A stretch of DNA of 64,000 bases from contig JAYKKM010000375.1 in assembly GCA_035772405.1 (NCBI GenBank), positions 2,508,501-2,572,500 on the forward strand, read 5' to 3'. The stretch comes from Chrysogorgia sp. JL179-B06. Its lineage: Eukaryota; Cnidaria; Anthozoa; Scleralcyonacea; Chrysogorgiidae. Below, piece by piece: positions 10,001 to 20,770 of the stretch (positions are counted from its first letter, which is position 1; each line of letters starts with the position of its first letter). Made by a program: the position numbers and the translations under genes. A model generated the notes under the pieces. That model had not been told where the DNA came from. It did not search any database and worked only from the letters and a program-made list of their open reading frames with translations.

Positions 10001-10405
10001 AGTGCCTATGATACGAAAATGAAGTTTGCCTTATCCCAAAGAACACTTCAAATGACAGAGTAACATGTTCTGTAGTTTTTCGTTTCCTTGCTTCGTTCTT
10101 GAGATATTTCAGTTGGTATTATATGCAAATGACAATGGTGTGACGTACACATGCATGACTTATCGGAGAAGGTTATATATTTTTGTTATTATCACACAAA
10201 ATCACTTGAAATTCTACAAGTTCCATGTTTTTGGAAATACTCACGCACATGCTTCATTCAAATTAAATTTGGTTTTATATTAACAAAGATAAATAACCTT
10301 CTCCGATAATATAAGTCATTATATGAACGTGAACGTCACACCATTGTCATTTGCATATTATACAAAGTAAAATATCTCAAGAACGAAGCAAGGAAACGAA
10401 AAACC
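10001..10405. mobile_element. TTAA-type foldback MITE, AGTGCC family, right end eroded
   Basis: Begins AGTGCCTATG right after TTAA (9997-10000). Arms containing TTCGTTCTTGAGATATTTCA and ATGCAAATGACAATGGTGTG are mirrored at 10290-10400. Related copies are at 44896 and 59937. The terminal right-hand bases are missing. Confidence 0.65.
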
Positions 10406-11538
10406 CGCGCAAAAGATCTTGGTATGACTTCTAGCATTTCAGTGAAACAATTTTTTCAATTGAGGCAAATCGTTCGATTTTTATGGCCTTTTGAATTTAG
10501 CTTTTGATGGCGCGGCGCCGTTGTATTTTTGGCAACCAGGAGCCTGGATCTTGCACGTTTTCTGATGTCTCGCAAGGTAGTCGGTAAAATATCGAAAACA
10601 AAACCTGTGTCAACAGACTCAAGTAATCAACAGACTAACCATTCGTCTATTCCTGGGACCTCTCGACTGGTTCGTTTTAATCTTTCGTCGCTACAGCATG
10701 AATGGTTGGGTATACACAAATCCCGAGATCATCACTCTTTAATTTCAGATAATTTGGCTTCGTTTGGGCAGGCAAAATGAAAACCTTCGCTCGTAATCTT
10801 CAGGCATGAAGTGAGCTGAACATATAGTCGAAGCCTTCGAAGGTTAGAAGACCCGTTTTGCCTTCAGAAAGTCAACCCAGATTCTCTTTCTTTTCTTTGC
10901 TAGGTTAATCGTGGTCGAAATACTTATTTTCAACGTTTGACTTTGCCGCTTTGCCCAGCGTGCAAAGAAATTATGTTCTTACCGCATGTTTGTGTTGTAT
11001 GGAACGTAAATTTGATGCGAGCGCTGATAATAAACCGGAATATTTTTAAATGGTCTTACTAAAGTCACTGGTAAACCGCCATTATCTAGCTCAAACTGGG
11101 TCACTGCTCAAGGCTGATTAACAAGCTCGAGAAAGTAGTATAGACGGGTATTCTGTAGTCTGCGAGCAGGCTCTCTGTGGGTTGGGGCGGGCGGCTTGCG
11201 GGGGGCGGGCTAGGTATTCTGCAATCTAACATAATATTTTTTGTGATAAGGAATAGTGTGAAGACTTATACCTGAAATTAGACACGATTGATTCATGCAA
11301 TTGACAGCTACACAACTGTTAACCATCTTTTCACAATCAGCAAACGAACGCAGTATATCAATTGTAGATAAACCGACAATTTATAATGAATGTGCATGTA
11401 GGCAGAAAGTTAGCCAGCAGTGTAAGTGCAAATCCGGGATAGCATGCGTCGTGTAAATTGGGCTTATTCAGCTTGAAATTAGTAAAGTTGTAAAGGTAAA
11501 TATGCTGTGCAAGTTGTCAATACTCAGAAAAACTCTGA
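10406..11538. other. Intron stretch without recognisable gene
   Basis: An 83-codon frame (10529-10780) ends in a normal stop but shows no motif, so I do not call it. The segment at 11160-11215 is unusually G-rich. Nothing else stands out. Confidence 0.4.
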
Positions 11539-11610
11539 GCTCCAGACAGGAATCAAACCTGCTTCTGAATGTTAACCAGACACTTTAACCATTAAGCAAT
11601 TAGAACTTAT
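11539..11610 (-). repeat. tRNA-like sequence, probable SINE head
   Basis: On the - strand, TTGCTTAATGGTTAAAG resembles a pol III A box and GGTTTGATTCC a B box, at tRNA-like spacing. A second, + strand half with GGGTTCAAGTCC follows at 11660. The cloverleaf is imperfect, so this is a tRNA-derived repeat, not a tRNA gene. Confidence 0.4.
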
Positions 11611-11684
11611 ATTTCAGGCGTTAGTGGGCTTGCCCTGCCAATGGCTAGCATTAATAAGGTATTGGGTTCAAGTCCTGTCTGAAG

Positions 11685-12249
11685 CAGGGGTGGCGCCAGA
11701 GGGGGGAAGGGGGGCTACAGCCACCGCGTCGGGGAACCTTAGCCCCCCTGTCGGGGGAAAATTAACAATTCGTCGGGGCACGAGCTGGGAGAAAAATGGA
11801 AAAAGAGAAGAAAAAAGGAAAAAGAAGAAAAAACAAAAAAGTTCGTCTTTTGTTTTCTTAGAATCGTAAAAGTTTTTTACGCATTAACAAGCGTTTCGCT
11901 AAACAACGTCAAAGGTAATCAACTTTCATCTCTGGCACAAATCTATCACCTCTGTGTTGTTTCGCGCGCTCACTGTCATCTAGTTTTTGCGTGAATATTA
12001 TTGTTAGAGTTAGTTTGGTATACAGTAAGGAAATACTGACTATAAAATCATGATTTTCACTGTTTTTTATTTTAATTTTGTTGTTAAAACTGCCCAAAAA
12101 TGCAGGAAATAGCGTTTCAGAGGCTTAGAAAATCAAAAATTCCTCGGGGGAGCATGCACCCGGACCCCCTAGAGGAATTACCACTGCTTGTTAGCCTCCC
12201 TGTCGGGGATCTTAGCCCCTGCGTCGGGGAATTCCTGGCGCCACCCCTG
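11685..12249. mobile_element. hAT-family non-autonomous element with 8-bp target duplication
   Basis: Ends CAGGGGTGGCGCCA and TGGCGCCACCCCTG are perfect inverted repeats. The flanks GTCTGAAG (11677-11684 and 12250-12257) are identical 8-bp direct repeats. CAGGG termini and 8-bp duplications define hAT transposons. Subterminal direct repeats with GTCGGGG and TTAGCCCC are present at both ends. No transposase frame survives in 565 bp. Confidence 0.9.
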
Positions 12250-12288
12250 GTCTGAAGCTCGGAATTTTTCTGAGTACTGACAACTTAA

Positions 12289-13612
12289 AGGGATATGGCA
12301 ATAAAAATTATTTTTGTCTTTCTGATTAGCAAATTGCCTTCACAGGGTAATCCAAGTAAACGAAACGACTCTTGTGCAAAACAACATCACTAATTTCTAC
12401 AAAAGACATTCCTGTTTCGCCGGTTTCGATGGTACACTCGCAGTTGAGGTGACCGTGATGTACTAAGTCTGAGTTGTCTTCTGGACGATCTTTTTTAGTA
12501 TCCGCGAGAGGTTGGACGAAATGAGAGATTGTTACGATCGGACATGCCTGTATGATGAAATACATCATGGAACTGTCCAAAAACAACTTAGATCCTAACC
12601 CTAACTCCCCGCCTAATGATTTTTTAATACTAACCTTAATACTAAGAAAAGGATGGTCCAGAAGACGACTCAGACCTAGTACCTCACGACGACCACTGAT
12701 CTTTAAATAAAGACTGGATCGAGCAACTAAAGCCGGAAGTCCGCCATTACGAAGGGACCAACTGAAAATCCTATGAGGTTTTTTGATGGTTTATGTGCTC
12801 TTACCATCGACAAAATATAATAAAATTACTAAAAAATATAATAAAATTACTATAAAGAGGACCAGAAAACATTTTTCAAATTGCTGGGTAAAACGATTCA
12901 TCGCCTACCTACAAATTTACTGCGACTTTGGTCCCTTAACAATGGCCGCCATTGGCTCTAATCATCCAGTGAGAGAAGCCTGATATGAGACGTCAAATTA
13001 GGTTGAAGATTTTATGCTTTTAATGTTAACGAAGAAACTATATTGGCCAGACACTAAACCTATTTTGCTAGCGTCACAGTTTGATTTGCTTGCAAACTCG
13101 GAGCTTCTAATGATCTCTCGTTAATTTACATTATGCAAATATGCAAGCTTCAAAATCAGCTCATCAGATACAATAGAAAGCTCAATTCAGTCTTTATTTA
13201 GAGATCAGTGGCCACGACATTCCTGTTTTCGACCATGGTCCGCCATGTTGGATAATTTATCGATATGCGTGTGACGTTACAAGCAGGGTAAAGTGAAAAC
13301 TTTAGTCAGCCATAATTTCACGTATAGGTCTAAAACTTGATTTTTGTGGTTGTTTTTCTTTCTCAATTGAACAACAATACTTTTAAAAGTATACCACATA
13401 AATTCAGGTACCAGAAAGGAAAGTTTCATCACCCTACTGGTGACGTCATGTTAATTAGGTAAGGTATTAAAACAAGATGGCGGATAACAAGATTTTTATT
13501 TGTGGAAATTAGTGATGATGTTTTGCAGCAGAGTAGTTTTTTCACTTGGATTACCCTCGTATGACCGTTTGTTTATGAGAAAGATAAAAATAATTTGTAT
13601 TGCCATATTCAT
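12289..13612. mobile_element. TTAA-type MITE, AGGGAWATGG family, with nested insertion
   Basis: The left end AGGGATATGGCAATAAAAAT follows TTAA; the right end mirrors it (ATTGCCATAT) before TTTAA. Inner arms with GGATTACCC and AATTAGTGATG also pair. The complete, uninterrupted relative is at 27389-27917. An R3 element (12693-13214) sits inside. TTAA duplication suggests piggyBac- or Kolobok-type mobilisation. Confidence 0.7.
12693..13214 (+). mobile_element. Small TIR element R3, copy 2, nested
   Basis: Ends CCACTGATCTTTAAATAAAG and the reverse complement of a near-identical sequence at 13184-13214. The body matches 4525-4845. It interrupts the TTAA-type MITE that surrounds it, so it is the younger of the two here. 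Confidence 0.7.
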
Positions 13613-13675
13613 TTAAAACAAAAAAACTTTTACAACTTTATTAACTTCATGCTCCAAATACCTAACTTAACCTTA

Positions 13676-14458
13676 GTAGCCCAGACACAAATTTCGAGTA
13701 TGAATAGATATACATAGTTATATTATCATTTTTTTATAATTCATTTATTTACCGCATAAAAATGCATACTGTTAGCCTGTAATTGTTCATATCTTCTTTC
13801 ATAACATCAATATATTCTATATGACTTGTTTATAGATCATAAAGCTTAATAGCAGTGTTTCAAAATATTCATCAAATACACTGCTACAGCTATATTACCC
13901 CCTGCGGTGTTCATCTCGTTTAACCGTCAGATAAACATTGTTATATTACTATTTTTACCGTAAAATATACAGGAAAATCAAATTTACTTTTAGGACTAAC
14001 TGGCTACTTATTATACCATGTAAGAGGGAAATTTAACACATAAACTTACGATTAGACAGCTTTAAATCACGTTGGAAGTCGACAGGTTTTGCGGAATTTT
14101 CCCTCTTACATGGTATATTAAGTAGCCAATTAGCCCTAACAGTAAATTTGATTTTCCTGTATATTTTACGGTAAAAATAGTATAACAATGTTTATCTGAC
14201 GGTTAAGCGAGATGAACACCGCAGGGGGTAATATAGAGTAGCAGTGTATTTGACGAATATTTTGAAACACTGCTATTAAGCTTTATGATCTATAAACAAG
14301 TCATATAGAATATATTGATGTTATGAAAGAAGATTACAATTACAATTACAGGCTAACAGTATGCATTTTTATGCGGTAAATAAATGAATTATAAAAAAAT
14401 AATAATATAACTATGTATATCTACATGTATTCATACTCGAAATTTGTGTCTGGGCTAC
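13676..14458. repeat. 0.8-kb foldback element with ~355-bp arms
   Basis: GTAGCCCAGACACAAATTTC at the left is mirrored by its complement at the right; nearly the whole sequence pairs, leaving a loop of about 60-100 bp around 14050-14100 with GTCGACAGG. The arms differ by only a few bases. Non-coding. Confidence 0.85.
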
Positions 14459-14579
14459 CTGTGACTTAACTATCAACATTTGACTGAAAATTGACTTTCA
14501 CAACACGACTTGATAGTCCATGCCAACAAGTACTTGTGAACACACGGCACACCTCGTCCAAGGTTAAATACCCTAATTA

Positions 14580-14800
14580 ACATCGCACTTCCATCTAATG
14601 AGTTCTATATCAGTAATGCTTGGATATATGGCCATATGGGTATATATCAATCGATTAATCGAACCAGTACATCATTGTAACCTTCTCTCTCCACCTGAGT
14701 CTCGTTAGCTCAATGGTTAGAGCGTCTCACCGGCAATCAGAAGGTTACCGGTTGATATACCTATCCAGGACTCCGGGAGGGTTTGAGCATGACCATCTTC
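14580..14800 (+). repeat. tRNA-derived SINE-like repeat
   Basis: GTTAGCTCAATGGTTAGAGC is a good A box; the B box (GGTTGATATACC) is decayed. The same leader (TCAGTAATGCTTGGATAT, GAACCAGTACATCATTGTAA) and tRNA-like head recur at 26340-26530 (-) and 28270-28390 (+). It lies about 60 bp upstream of the lectin exon. Confidence 0.65.
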
Positions 14801-14856
14801 CATGTTTCGTCAGTTACATTATTGTTACACCATCATCATTATTTGCTTTCATTTAG

Positions 14857-15111
14857 TATTTCATTCGTGAATTGGTAATTACCAATCGTGGAGATTGCTG
14901 CTCTGAGCGACTTTCAAATTTTGAAATAAGAATTGGTCTTTCCCTCGTTAACAATGGAAACTCAAATCCCGCCTGTGGAAGAAACTACTCTTTAAAAGCA
15001 GAAACGAAGAAGATCGTCTGTACTCCTCCATTGATTGGAAGATATGTAAACATCATTATGCCAAATGTATCCAGATTCCTCACTCTTTGTGAAGTAGAGG
15101 TCTATCCTTAA
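14857..15111 (+). CDS. F-type lectin domain, terminal exon
   Basis: Begins after acceptor CATTTAG (14855-14856) with TAT in phase 0 and ends at TAA 15109-15111. It encodes the second half of the domain: YFIRELVITNRGDCCSERL, then IRIGLSL, NPACG and the closing strand LTLCEVEVYP. R-G-D-C-C-S-E-R supplies both arginines, the aspartate and the vicinal cysteine pair of the fucose site (R-X-D-X4-R). The joined domain is about 146 residues, normal for the family, and is the end of the protein. The product is expected to be extracellular or an ectodomain. I saw no polyadenylation signal close to the stop. Confidence 0.88.
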   Translation, partial: YFIRELVITNRGDCCSERLSNFEIRIGLSLVNNGNSNPACGRNYSLKAETKKIVCTPPLIGRYVNIIMPNVSRFLTLCEVEVYP

Positions 15112-15528
15112 GTAGACATATTTACGTTTTTGTCTGTTGAAATTAGTAAACTCAAAGTTAAACCTTTCTTAATATCAACCTGAGATGGACCTCCTACATT
15201 AGTTTAACTGTTTGACAGATTTCAGGTGATATTGGAAAAATTGACGCACTAAATATTGTGTCGAATATAATAGGCATGCAATCTTAATTGCAACTAGAAA
15301 GTAGATCCAGTGGATAATTGTACCAAGAATTTGATTGATTTTTGATCATTATATATATGTATATATATGTTGAATTTAAAAAAGAACAGGTAGACCAAAA
15401 CGATGATGCTCCTAGCAGAAGGATCCACAAACATGGATGCAGGTTATGCTCTTGGATGATATTATATATGAATTGAAGAGAATGACAAAGAGCAAGAAAA
15501 CTTCTCACCAGTCCAGATAAATTTTTAA
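15112..15528. other. Downstream flank, no gene seen
   Basis: Includes a short TATATG microsatellite at 15350-15370 and the start of the minus-strand Penelope tail. Nothing else recognised. Confidence 0.4.
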
Positions 15529-15565
15529 AATATTTCGAACATTCGTTCTTCTTCAGTTAAAATAT
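15529..15565 (-). ncRNA. Hammerhead-like motif of Penelope element
   Basis: On the - strand the order CTGAAGA, one A, GAAC, GAAT loop, GTTC, GAAAT follows the hammerhead core CUGANGA-stem II-GAAA. It lies downstream of the PLE coding end, where PLE hammerheads are known to occur. An extra A sits between the core and stem II, so catalysis is uncertain. Confidence 0.4.
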
Positions 15566-15655
15566 AAAAATTATATATGGCACAAAGTGCCCTATATATA
15601 CATAATATATAATAAAAATTTACGTAAATTTACTTAAAAATGATCCTAGTAATAA

Positions 15656-16021
15656 TTAACAAGACATGTATTTAATGCGTTTCTTTGAACGGTATTCGCA
15701 TCTTTTGTTTAGCGCTAATGGCTGTAAAGTACGCAATTGTGCTGTCCAATAAGCCTCTCTGGCTAATAGAAGTTCTTCAACATTGTCTTCATTTAAAATA
15801 GCTTCAATTACTATAAACTCAAAATCCCCTAAGACATGAGGAGTTTTATTAAAATGTGTGGCAACCTCACAGGTATTTTTACCGGTAACCATTGCCGATT
15901 TATGATTGCGAAATCGAACTTTAAACTGGTTATTAGTGGATCCCAGATACTGCAATTTGCATTTCTTACAAGAAACTAAATATATCACCCCAGAGGAAGT
16001 ACAAGAAAGCGCCTGCTTCAT
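15656..16021 (-). pseudogene. Penelope-like element C-terminus: GIY-YIG endonuclease
   Basis: A 121-residue frame begins at the point where homology to the + copy starts and ends at a natural stop. It has the GIY-YIG fold signatures: GVIYLVSC, a CXXC (CKKC), YLGSTNN, then RFRNHKSAM with the conserved Arg, and a later Glu-rich segment. PLEs use this domain to nick target DNA. The reverse transcriptase is absent, so it is a 5'-truncated copy. It stands head-to-head with the copy at 16032-16560. Confidence 0.8.
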
Positions 16022-16031
16022 CTTATAAAGA

Positions 16032-16560
16032 GACGCACGTTTCCGTTAGTATTAGATTATAACCCCAGACTTCCAGACATCAGTAAAATTATTAAGAGAA
16101 ACGTGAATTTATTAGAATCGTCGCCGTTGTTAAGAGATATATTTCCGCCTAAGTCCATCATACCTGCCTATAGGAGAACGAAGAATTTGAAGGATATATT
16201 AGCGCCGCCTTCTAAGTTTAGGAAAAAGGCCTACGATACTGGAGATAACTCGGTTAAGTTAGGATGTTTTAAATGTATAAAGACATGTGACCTATGTAAA
16301 AATTATTTGGCAGAAGCTGAAAATTTTACCAGTTATGCCACAGGCCGCTTTTACAAGATGAAGCAGGCGCTTTCTTGTACTTCCTCTGGGGTGATATATT
16401 TAGTTTCTTGTAAGAAATGCAAATTGCAGTATGTGGGATCCACTAATAACCAGTTTAAAGTTCGATTTCGCAATCATAAATCGGCAATGGTTACCGGTAA
16501 AAATACCTGAGGTTGCCATACGTTTTAATAAAACTCCTCATGTCTTAGGGGATTTTGAGT
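16032..16560 (+). pseudogene. Penelope-like element fragment: linker and GIY-YIG
   Basis: Read from about 16032, the frame gives FPLVLDYNPRLPDISKII and later AYRRTKNLKDIL, the usual link between PLE reverse transcriptase and endonuclease, then a Cys cluster (CFKCIKTCDLC) and GVIYLVSCKKCKLQYVGSTN. A 2-bp loss after GKNT (near 16507) shifts the frame to a stop. The copy breaks off abruptly near 16560. Its sequence from 16358 onward mirrors the minus-strand copy closely. Confidence 0.8.
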
Positions 16561-16564
16561 TACA

Positions 16565-16800
16565 AGTGGGACATTGTAATAGTTTGAAGGCTTAGACACC
16601 TCTGAGCAACGAATGCGTAAAAAATAACTTGGATTGCATTCGTATTGAAAACTGCTTTCTCTCTTCTTGATTAACGCAGCACTTGGACCATCTTAATTTC
16701 CCAGGTGTATAATTTTTTTTTAAATTACAATAGGTCTCTTTAAGAATGCTAATTCATTTTCTAAGAGTAGCGGTTTTTTTTATACACACTGTATATTAGC
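16565..16800. mobile_element. Tc1/mariner-type MITE remnant
   Basis: Ends with the terminal motif TTTTTTTTATACACACTGTA, a variant of the complete element at 46400-46713. It shares AGACACCTCTGAGC with 21450-21480. The left end is not intact. Confidence 0.45.
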
Positions 16801-16827
16801 TTTATTTATTTTATTTCATCTCGTCGG

Positions 16828-16880
16828 TTACTCTGATGAAGGGCTCCGGTCGAAACGTCAGTATTTCGTCAGTAAAAATC
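16828..16880 (+). ncRNA. Degenerate hammerhead-like motif
   Basis: CTGATGAAGGGCTCCGGTC followed by GAAACGTCAG resembles the PLE hammerhead core, but stem II pairs poorly. It lies about 280 bp beyond the truncated + PLE copy and may be its 3' remnant. The following 60 bp resemble 41343-41400. Confidence 0.3.
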
Positions 16881-17424
16881 TTGGCAGTTTACCACCTTTT
16901 CACTTTGCTATATTTCCAAAACACTGTCTACGCAGCACTCTGTCTACTCAGTCACTGTGTGACTGCAGGTAAGCCTCGTTTAATTTTAAAATTCTACTTC
17001 GTTATTGGCTAAGTCGCTAGGAAGACTTTACAGCAATGTGGGCATGAACAGCAACTGTAACCAAGCAATAACCACAAAATAATCAATTTGTTTAATTAGT
17101 ATACAAGTAGTCTCACTCAATTTCTCAATAAGTTCTTCCCCAAAGTTATAAGATGATAAATCCATAATAGTCTGCATCCATAATAATCTGCATAGGAACA
17201 TGCAGTGCCTTCGCTGCTGATGTCACAGCTGATCTGGTACTGCCTGAGCACATAAATGTCTGTATCAACACCAACCTTCTTCATTACACTTTCAACCACC
17301 TGCCTATAGTCTTAGAGTATAGTAACTGTTTTTGATCATTCCTGATATAGGCTCTGTTTAGTCTGTTAATTTCAGATAATGTTTAAGACAATTATTTCTC
17401 ATCCTTTGCAGCTTTGCTCCAACC

Positions 17425-17592
17425 AGTGGCGAAGCTGGCCGTAGCAACTGGTCATGCTATGCTAATTTATAAACGTCTGCATATTTTGAAAACAATATAT
17501 TTTGAAAACAATATATTTCTAAAGATCTGAATATGTAAATCGTTTCAAAATTTGCATAGCATGACCAGTTGCTATGGCCAACTTCGCTACTG
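17425..17592. mobile_element. 168-bp hAT MITE with perfect 8-bp target duplication
   Basis: Terminal inverted repeats CAGTGGCGAAG and CTTCGCTACTG extend about 40 bp through GCAACTGGTCATGCTATGC. GCTCCAAC flanks both sides (17417-17424 and 17593-17600). Confidence 0.88.
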
Positions 17593-17809
17593 GCTCCAAC
17601 ATTACGCCATTATTATATTTTGGTAAATGTGTTTATAAATAAGTAGTTTAGTTTTCAGAACGTTCTAAACTTATTACCAATCACCATGGTTAGTGACGTT
17701 TTATAAAGCAATATTTAAATAAAGACTATTGTTGGTGACTGGCGTTTCAACGGCCTCTGCGGCGGTCGATCATCTGGAGTCAAGTAACGTCTGGTTCATT
17801 ATGTCAATA

Positions 17810-18060
17810 TCGTGGCTTGAGGGACATTTAATCACTAATTTCCCGACATGTCGTGGTATTAGTTTGTAATACCATGATTGACGAGGTAAATAATAATTAT
17901 CTTGACTATTACTTAATGCATTTCTTTGTTGTGTAAAAGAGTATTGTTTGGATATTTGGTCATGCGTGCTAATGAGGGAAAATTTTTACAGTTGGGGGGA
18001 AATTAGAGATTAAATTCACGGTGAGAACAATAGAAACCGAGGTGATCATGGTATTATTAT
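17810..18060. repeat. Dispersed repeat R4
   Basis: TTAATCACTAATTTCCCGAC, TGGTATTAGTTTGTAATACC and AACCGAGGTGATCATGGTAT recur at 20275-20345 and in the element that splits the Gypsy LTR at 51341-51937. Non-coding. Confidence 0.6.
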
Positions 18061-18164
18061 CCCTTCGCGGGTTCGTCATACTGAGTAGAAACTAGTGGCC
18101 ATGTTGCGTACCGCAACGGATCAACTTTGACCACCTTATTTTTCTCAAACCTGTTGTTTGAGAC

Positions 18165-18303
18165 GTCATGTATATATATATATATATAAAATATGTTGTA
18201 TATATTGTAATGATATGTAATTTATAATGATACATAAGTTTAAGATTGTTTAAGAATTTGTTGTAAGAGCATTGAGACTATTGTATAATGTTCCTAAAAC
18301 GTC

Positions 18304-18337
<34 letters not shown>

Positions 18338-18425
18338 TATGTTATGTTATATATATTATGTTACGTTACGTTACGTTACGTTACGTTACGTTACGTACGT
18401 TATGGGTTATGTTATGTTATGGGTT
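18165..18425. repeat. Microsatellites: (TA)n, (TTA)n, (GTTAC)n
   Basis: A (TA)n tract near 18170-18188, (ATT)n at 18305-18335, and seven or more GTTAC pentamers at 18358-18400 that grade into GGTTATGTTAT. Confidence 0.85.
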
Positions 18426-18598
18426 ATGTTTAAGAAATAGAAAACATTTTCCGTGTTTACATACAGTTATAGAAACACGAGTGGAAGTTTGGGAGAACGA
18501 GAAATTAGTGTTTCGCTATTTCGAGTTCTCCCAAACGTTTGTTTCTATAACTGTATGTAAACACGGAAAGATGTTTTCTATTTGTTTTATAAAATAAC
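18426..18598. repeat. Palindromic MITE, family R7
   Basis: AGAAATAGAAAACATTTTCC and GTTTACATACAGTTATAGAA are mirrored on the right; the centre is TAGTGTTTCGCTA. Related ends occur at 30932-31080 and 36835-37075, and looser ones at 26545-26752 and 18840-18880. Confidence 0.7.
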
Positions 18599-19035
18599 AA
18601 TTTTCTAAAATAACAAATAAGTAATGACTCTTTTATTAAAATGATGAAAATATACATTCTCCTTACTCACGCTAGACAACGTCGTCGGCTGCTCAAATGA
18701 ACATAAACGCTCTTAACTGTGAAGAAAAGCATCCAATCTTCTCGTTTTTCTTCTTGTTGGCTGTCACAGAACATATTCATCGACATTTTAGCTGTTTGTG
18801 AGCAAAGGTTCGTCTTGCAGTCCATTTTATAAAAATGGCGGGAAAAATCCATGTTTACATACAGTTGTATAAACATGGCTCTTAGCCAATCAGTGCGCAA
18901 GTTTTCGAAATGTTATCCCCTCGCCCGGCGCGAAGCGCCGGCCGAAGGCCTGAGGGCGAGGGTGCTAATATCGACCGGCGTTTAGTCCCTTATCACGCGA
19001 GATCCAAGCGGATCCTGATCTCGGATCGGCTTTAT

Positions 19036-19038
<3 letters not shown>

Positions 19039-19075
<37 letters not shown>
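19039..19075. repeat. (TA)n microsatellite
   Basis: Uninterrupted TA dinucleotides with one leading GTA. Confidence 0.9.
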
Positions 19076-19078
<3 letters not shown>

Positions 19079-19179
19079 CAACCGTCCTCATGCGCGGCAT
19101 CGGAAAATGTGGCACTGGTAACTAGATACTCAGATTAAATTGAACCGTCACAAGAGACATAGTTTTTTGAGGAAATAGA

Positions 19180-20010
19180 AATCCGAGTCCGAGTATGTAT
19201 TTTGACTCGCTAATTCCAAATCTGTTTTCAGAATTGAAAACGGTTATATATTGATCGAGATTATCATAGCCGACCAAGCCCGGACTAATTTCTAAGTACA
19301 TAAACCATTTTTACGAAGGGTATTCACGTTCTCGTAATATAGTAGACACATATGTTATGTATTTTGACTCGCTAATTCCAAATCTGTTTTCAGAATTGAA
19401 AACGGTTATATATTGATCGAGATATTCAACATAATATTCGACGAAGTGACCGGCTAATCATTATTTAGCCGACAAAGCCGACTAACTTTCTAAGTACATA
19501 AACCATTTTTACGAAGGGTATTCACGTTCTCGTAATATAGTAGACACATATGTGATGTATTTTGACTCGCTAATTCCAAATCTGTTTTCAGAATTGAAAA
19601 CGGTTATATATTGATCGAGATATTCAACATAATATTCGACGAAGTGACCGGCTAATCATTATTTAGCCGACAAAACCGACTAACTTTCTAAGTACATAAA
19701 CCATTTTTACGAAGGGTATTCACGTTCTCGTAATATAGTAGACACATATGTTATGTATTTTGACTCGCTAATTCCAAATCTGTTTTCAGAATTGAAAACG
19801 GTTAAATATTGATCGAGATAACGTTCAAAATAATATATGATGAAGTGACCAGTTTATAATCGACTAATTTCTAAGTACATAAACCGTTTTTACGAAGGGT
19901 ACTCACGTTCTCGTAATATAGTAAACGCGTATGTTATGTATGTTTACTCGCTAATTCCAAATGTGTTTTCAGAGTTTAAATCGGTTAAATATTGGCCGAG
20001 ATAACGTTCA
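19180..20010 (+). repeat. Tandem array, ~160-200-bp unit, about 5 copies
   Basis: TTTGACTCGCTAATTCCAAA starts units at 19201, 19363, 19561 and 19758, with a diverged one at about 19943. Each unit contains TTCAGAATTGAAAACGGTTA and TTACGAAGGGTATTCACGTT. Unit length grows where GAAGTGACCGGCTAATCATT is present. No coding frame. Confidence 0.8.
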
Positions 20011-20122
20011 AACATTTCTTCGACGAAACGGGCTTTTGGAAATTGTGATTTTTTGCAAAACAGAAATAATACACGGCCACGGCGTGCGAGGTCTGGGCAC
20101 CATGGATGGAGAAATTCCCGTA

Positions 20123-20141
20123 GGGGGGGGGGGGGGGGGGG
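20123..20141 (+). repeat. Poly-G run
   Basis: Nineteen consecutive G on the + strand. Confidence 0.9.
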
Positions 20142-20439
20142 TAGAAAAGGCGGGCGAGGGGATTATTGCGAATTCGTATTTCTAGTTTTATAATATGGGT
20201 TATATTATGTTATTAAATGTCCCCGAAAGCAGAGGGAGGATTTCCACAAATCTTTCTCAAATCCTCCCGAGGTTTCATGAGGGATATTTAATCACTAATT
20301 TCCCGACATGTAATGGTATTAGTTTGTAATAACATGTTTACCAATGAAATATAATTTGTATTGTTTGAAATTCATTGTCAGCCAATGCATGTTCGATTAT
20401 GCATACTAATGAGAGAAAATTAGAAATTTTCACTGTTAG

Positions 20440-20770
20440 AGCGAAATTACCGATTATATTATACCTCAACTATAAATTATCCAATCAAAGAGCTAGATTT
20501 GTACCACGTGACCAATCAATTTAACCTCGAATTCCCCGCTTTAACCTCGAATCCCCCGCTGATGACGAATACACCAGGTTATTCGAGTTGGAATTCACCG
20601 CTCGTACCCAGTACACGCGCGTAAACCAAGACGTTTCCAGACGTTTCAAGACAGCATTCAAGATTGTTTCGGTATATAAGATATCATTTATAGACCCTCC
20701 GGGGAATTCGTCGAAACATCCCACGTGGTAATGTCGAATTCCCCTTCAGGTCTATAAATGATAAATATTC
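20440..20770 (+). repeat. Dispersed repeat R5, copy 1
   Basis: TATACCTCAACTATAAATTA, CCAATCAAAGAGCTAGATTT, CCACGTGACC, then AAGACGTTT and TTGTTTCGGTATA and a closing CTATAAATGATAAATAT recur at 31100-31465. Parts are internally palindromic (GGGGAATTCG motifs). Confidence 0.7.

Larger units (their letters stand above)
3778..14856 (+). other. 11-kb lectin intron filled with mobile DNA
   Basis: The intron runs from donor GTGAGT to acceptor CATTTAG. Both flanking exons are phase 0 and the two halves form one continuous F-type lectin domain (DLDKL then YFIRELVITNR), which is why I join them over this distance. It holds a MULE-like MITE, two copies of a small TIR element, a 4.7-kb foldback element, hAT and TTAA elements, an 0.8-kb palindrome and a SINE, all listed separately. 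Confidence 0.8.

Noticed and set aside
10529..10780. 83-codon frame starting in the lectin intron
   Set aside because: No motif, no neighbouring signals, and length within chance for this composition.
11539..12257. The G-rich block at 11690-11800 as a GC-rich promoter or CpG island
   Set aside because: It is the end of a hAT element with exact termini and target duplication.
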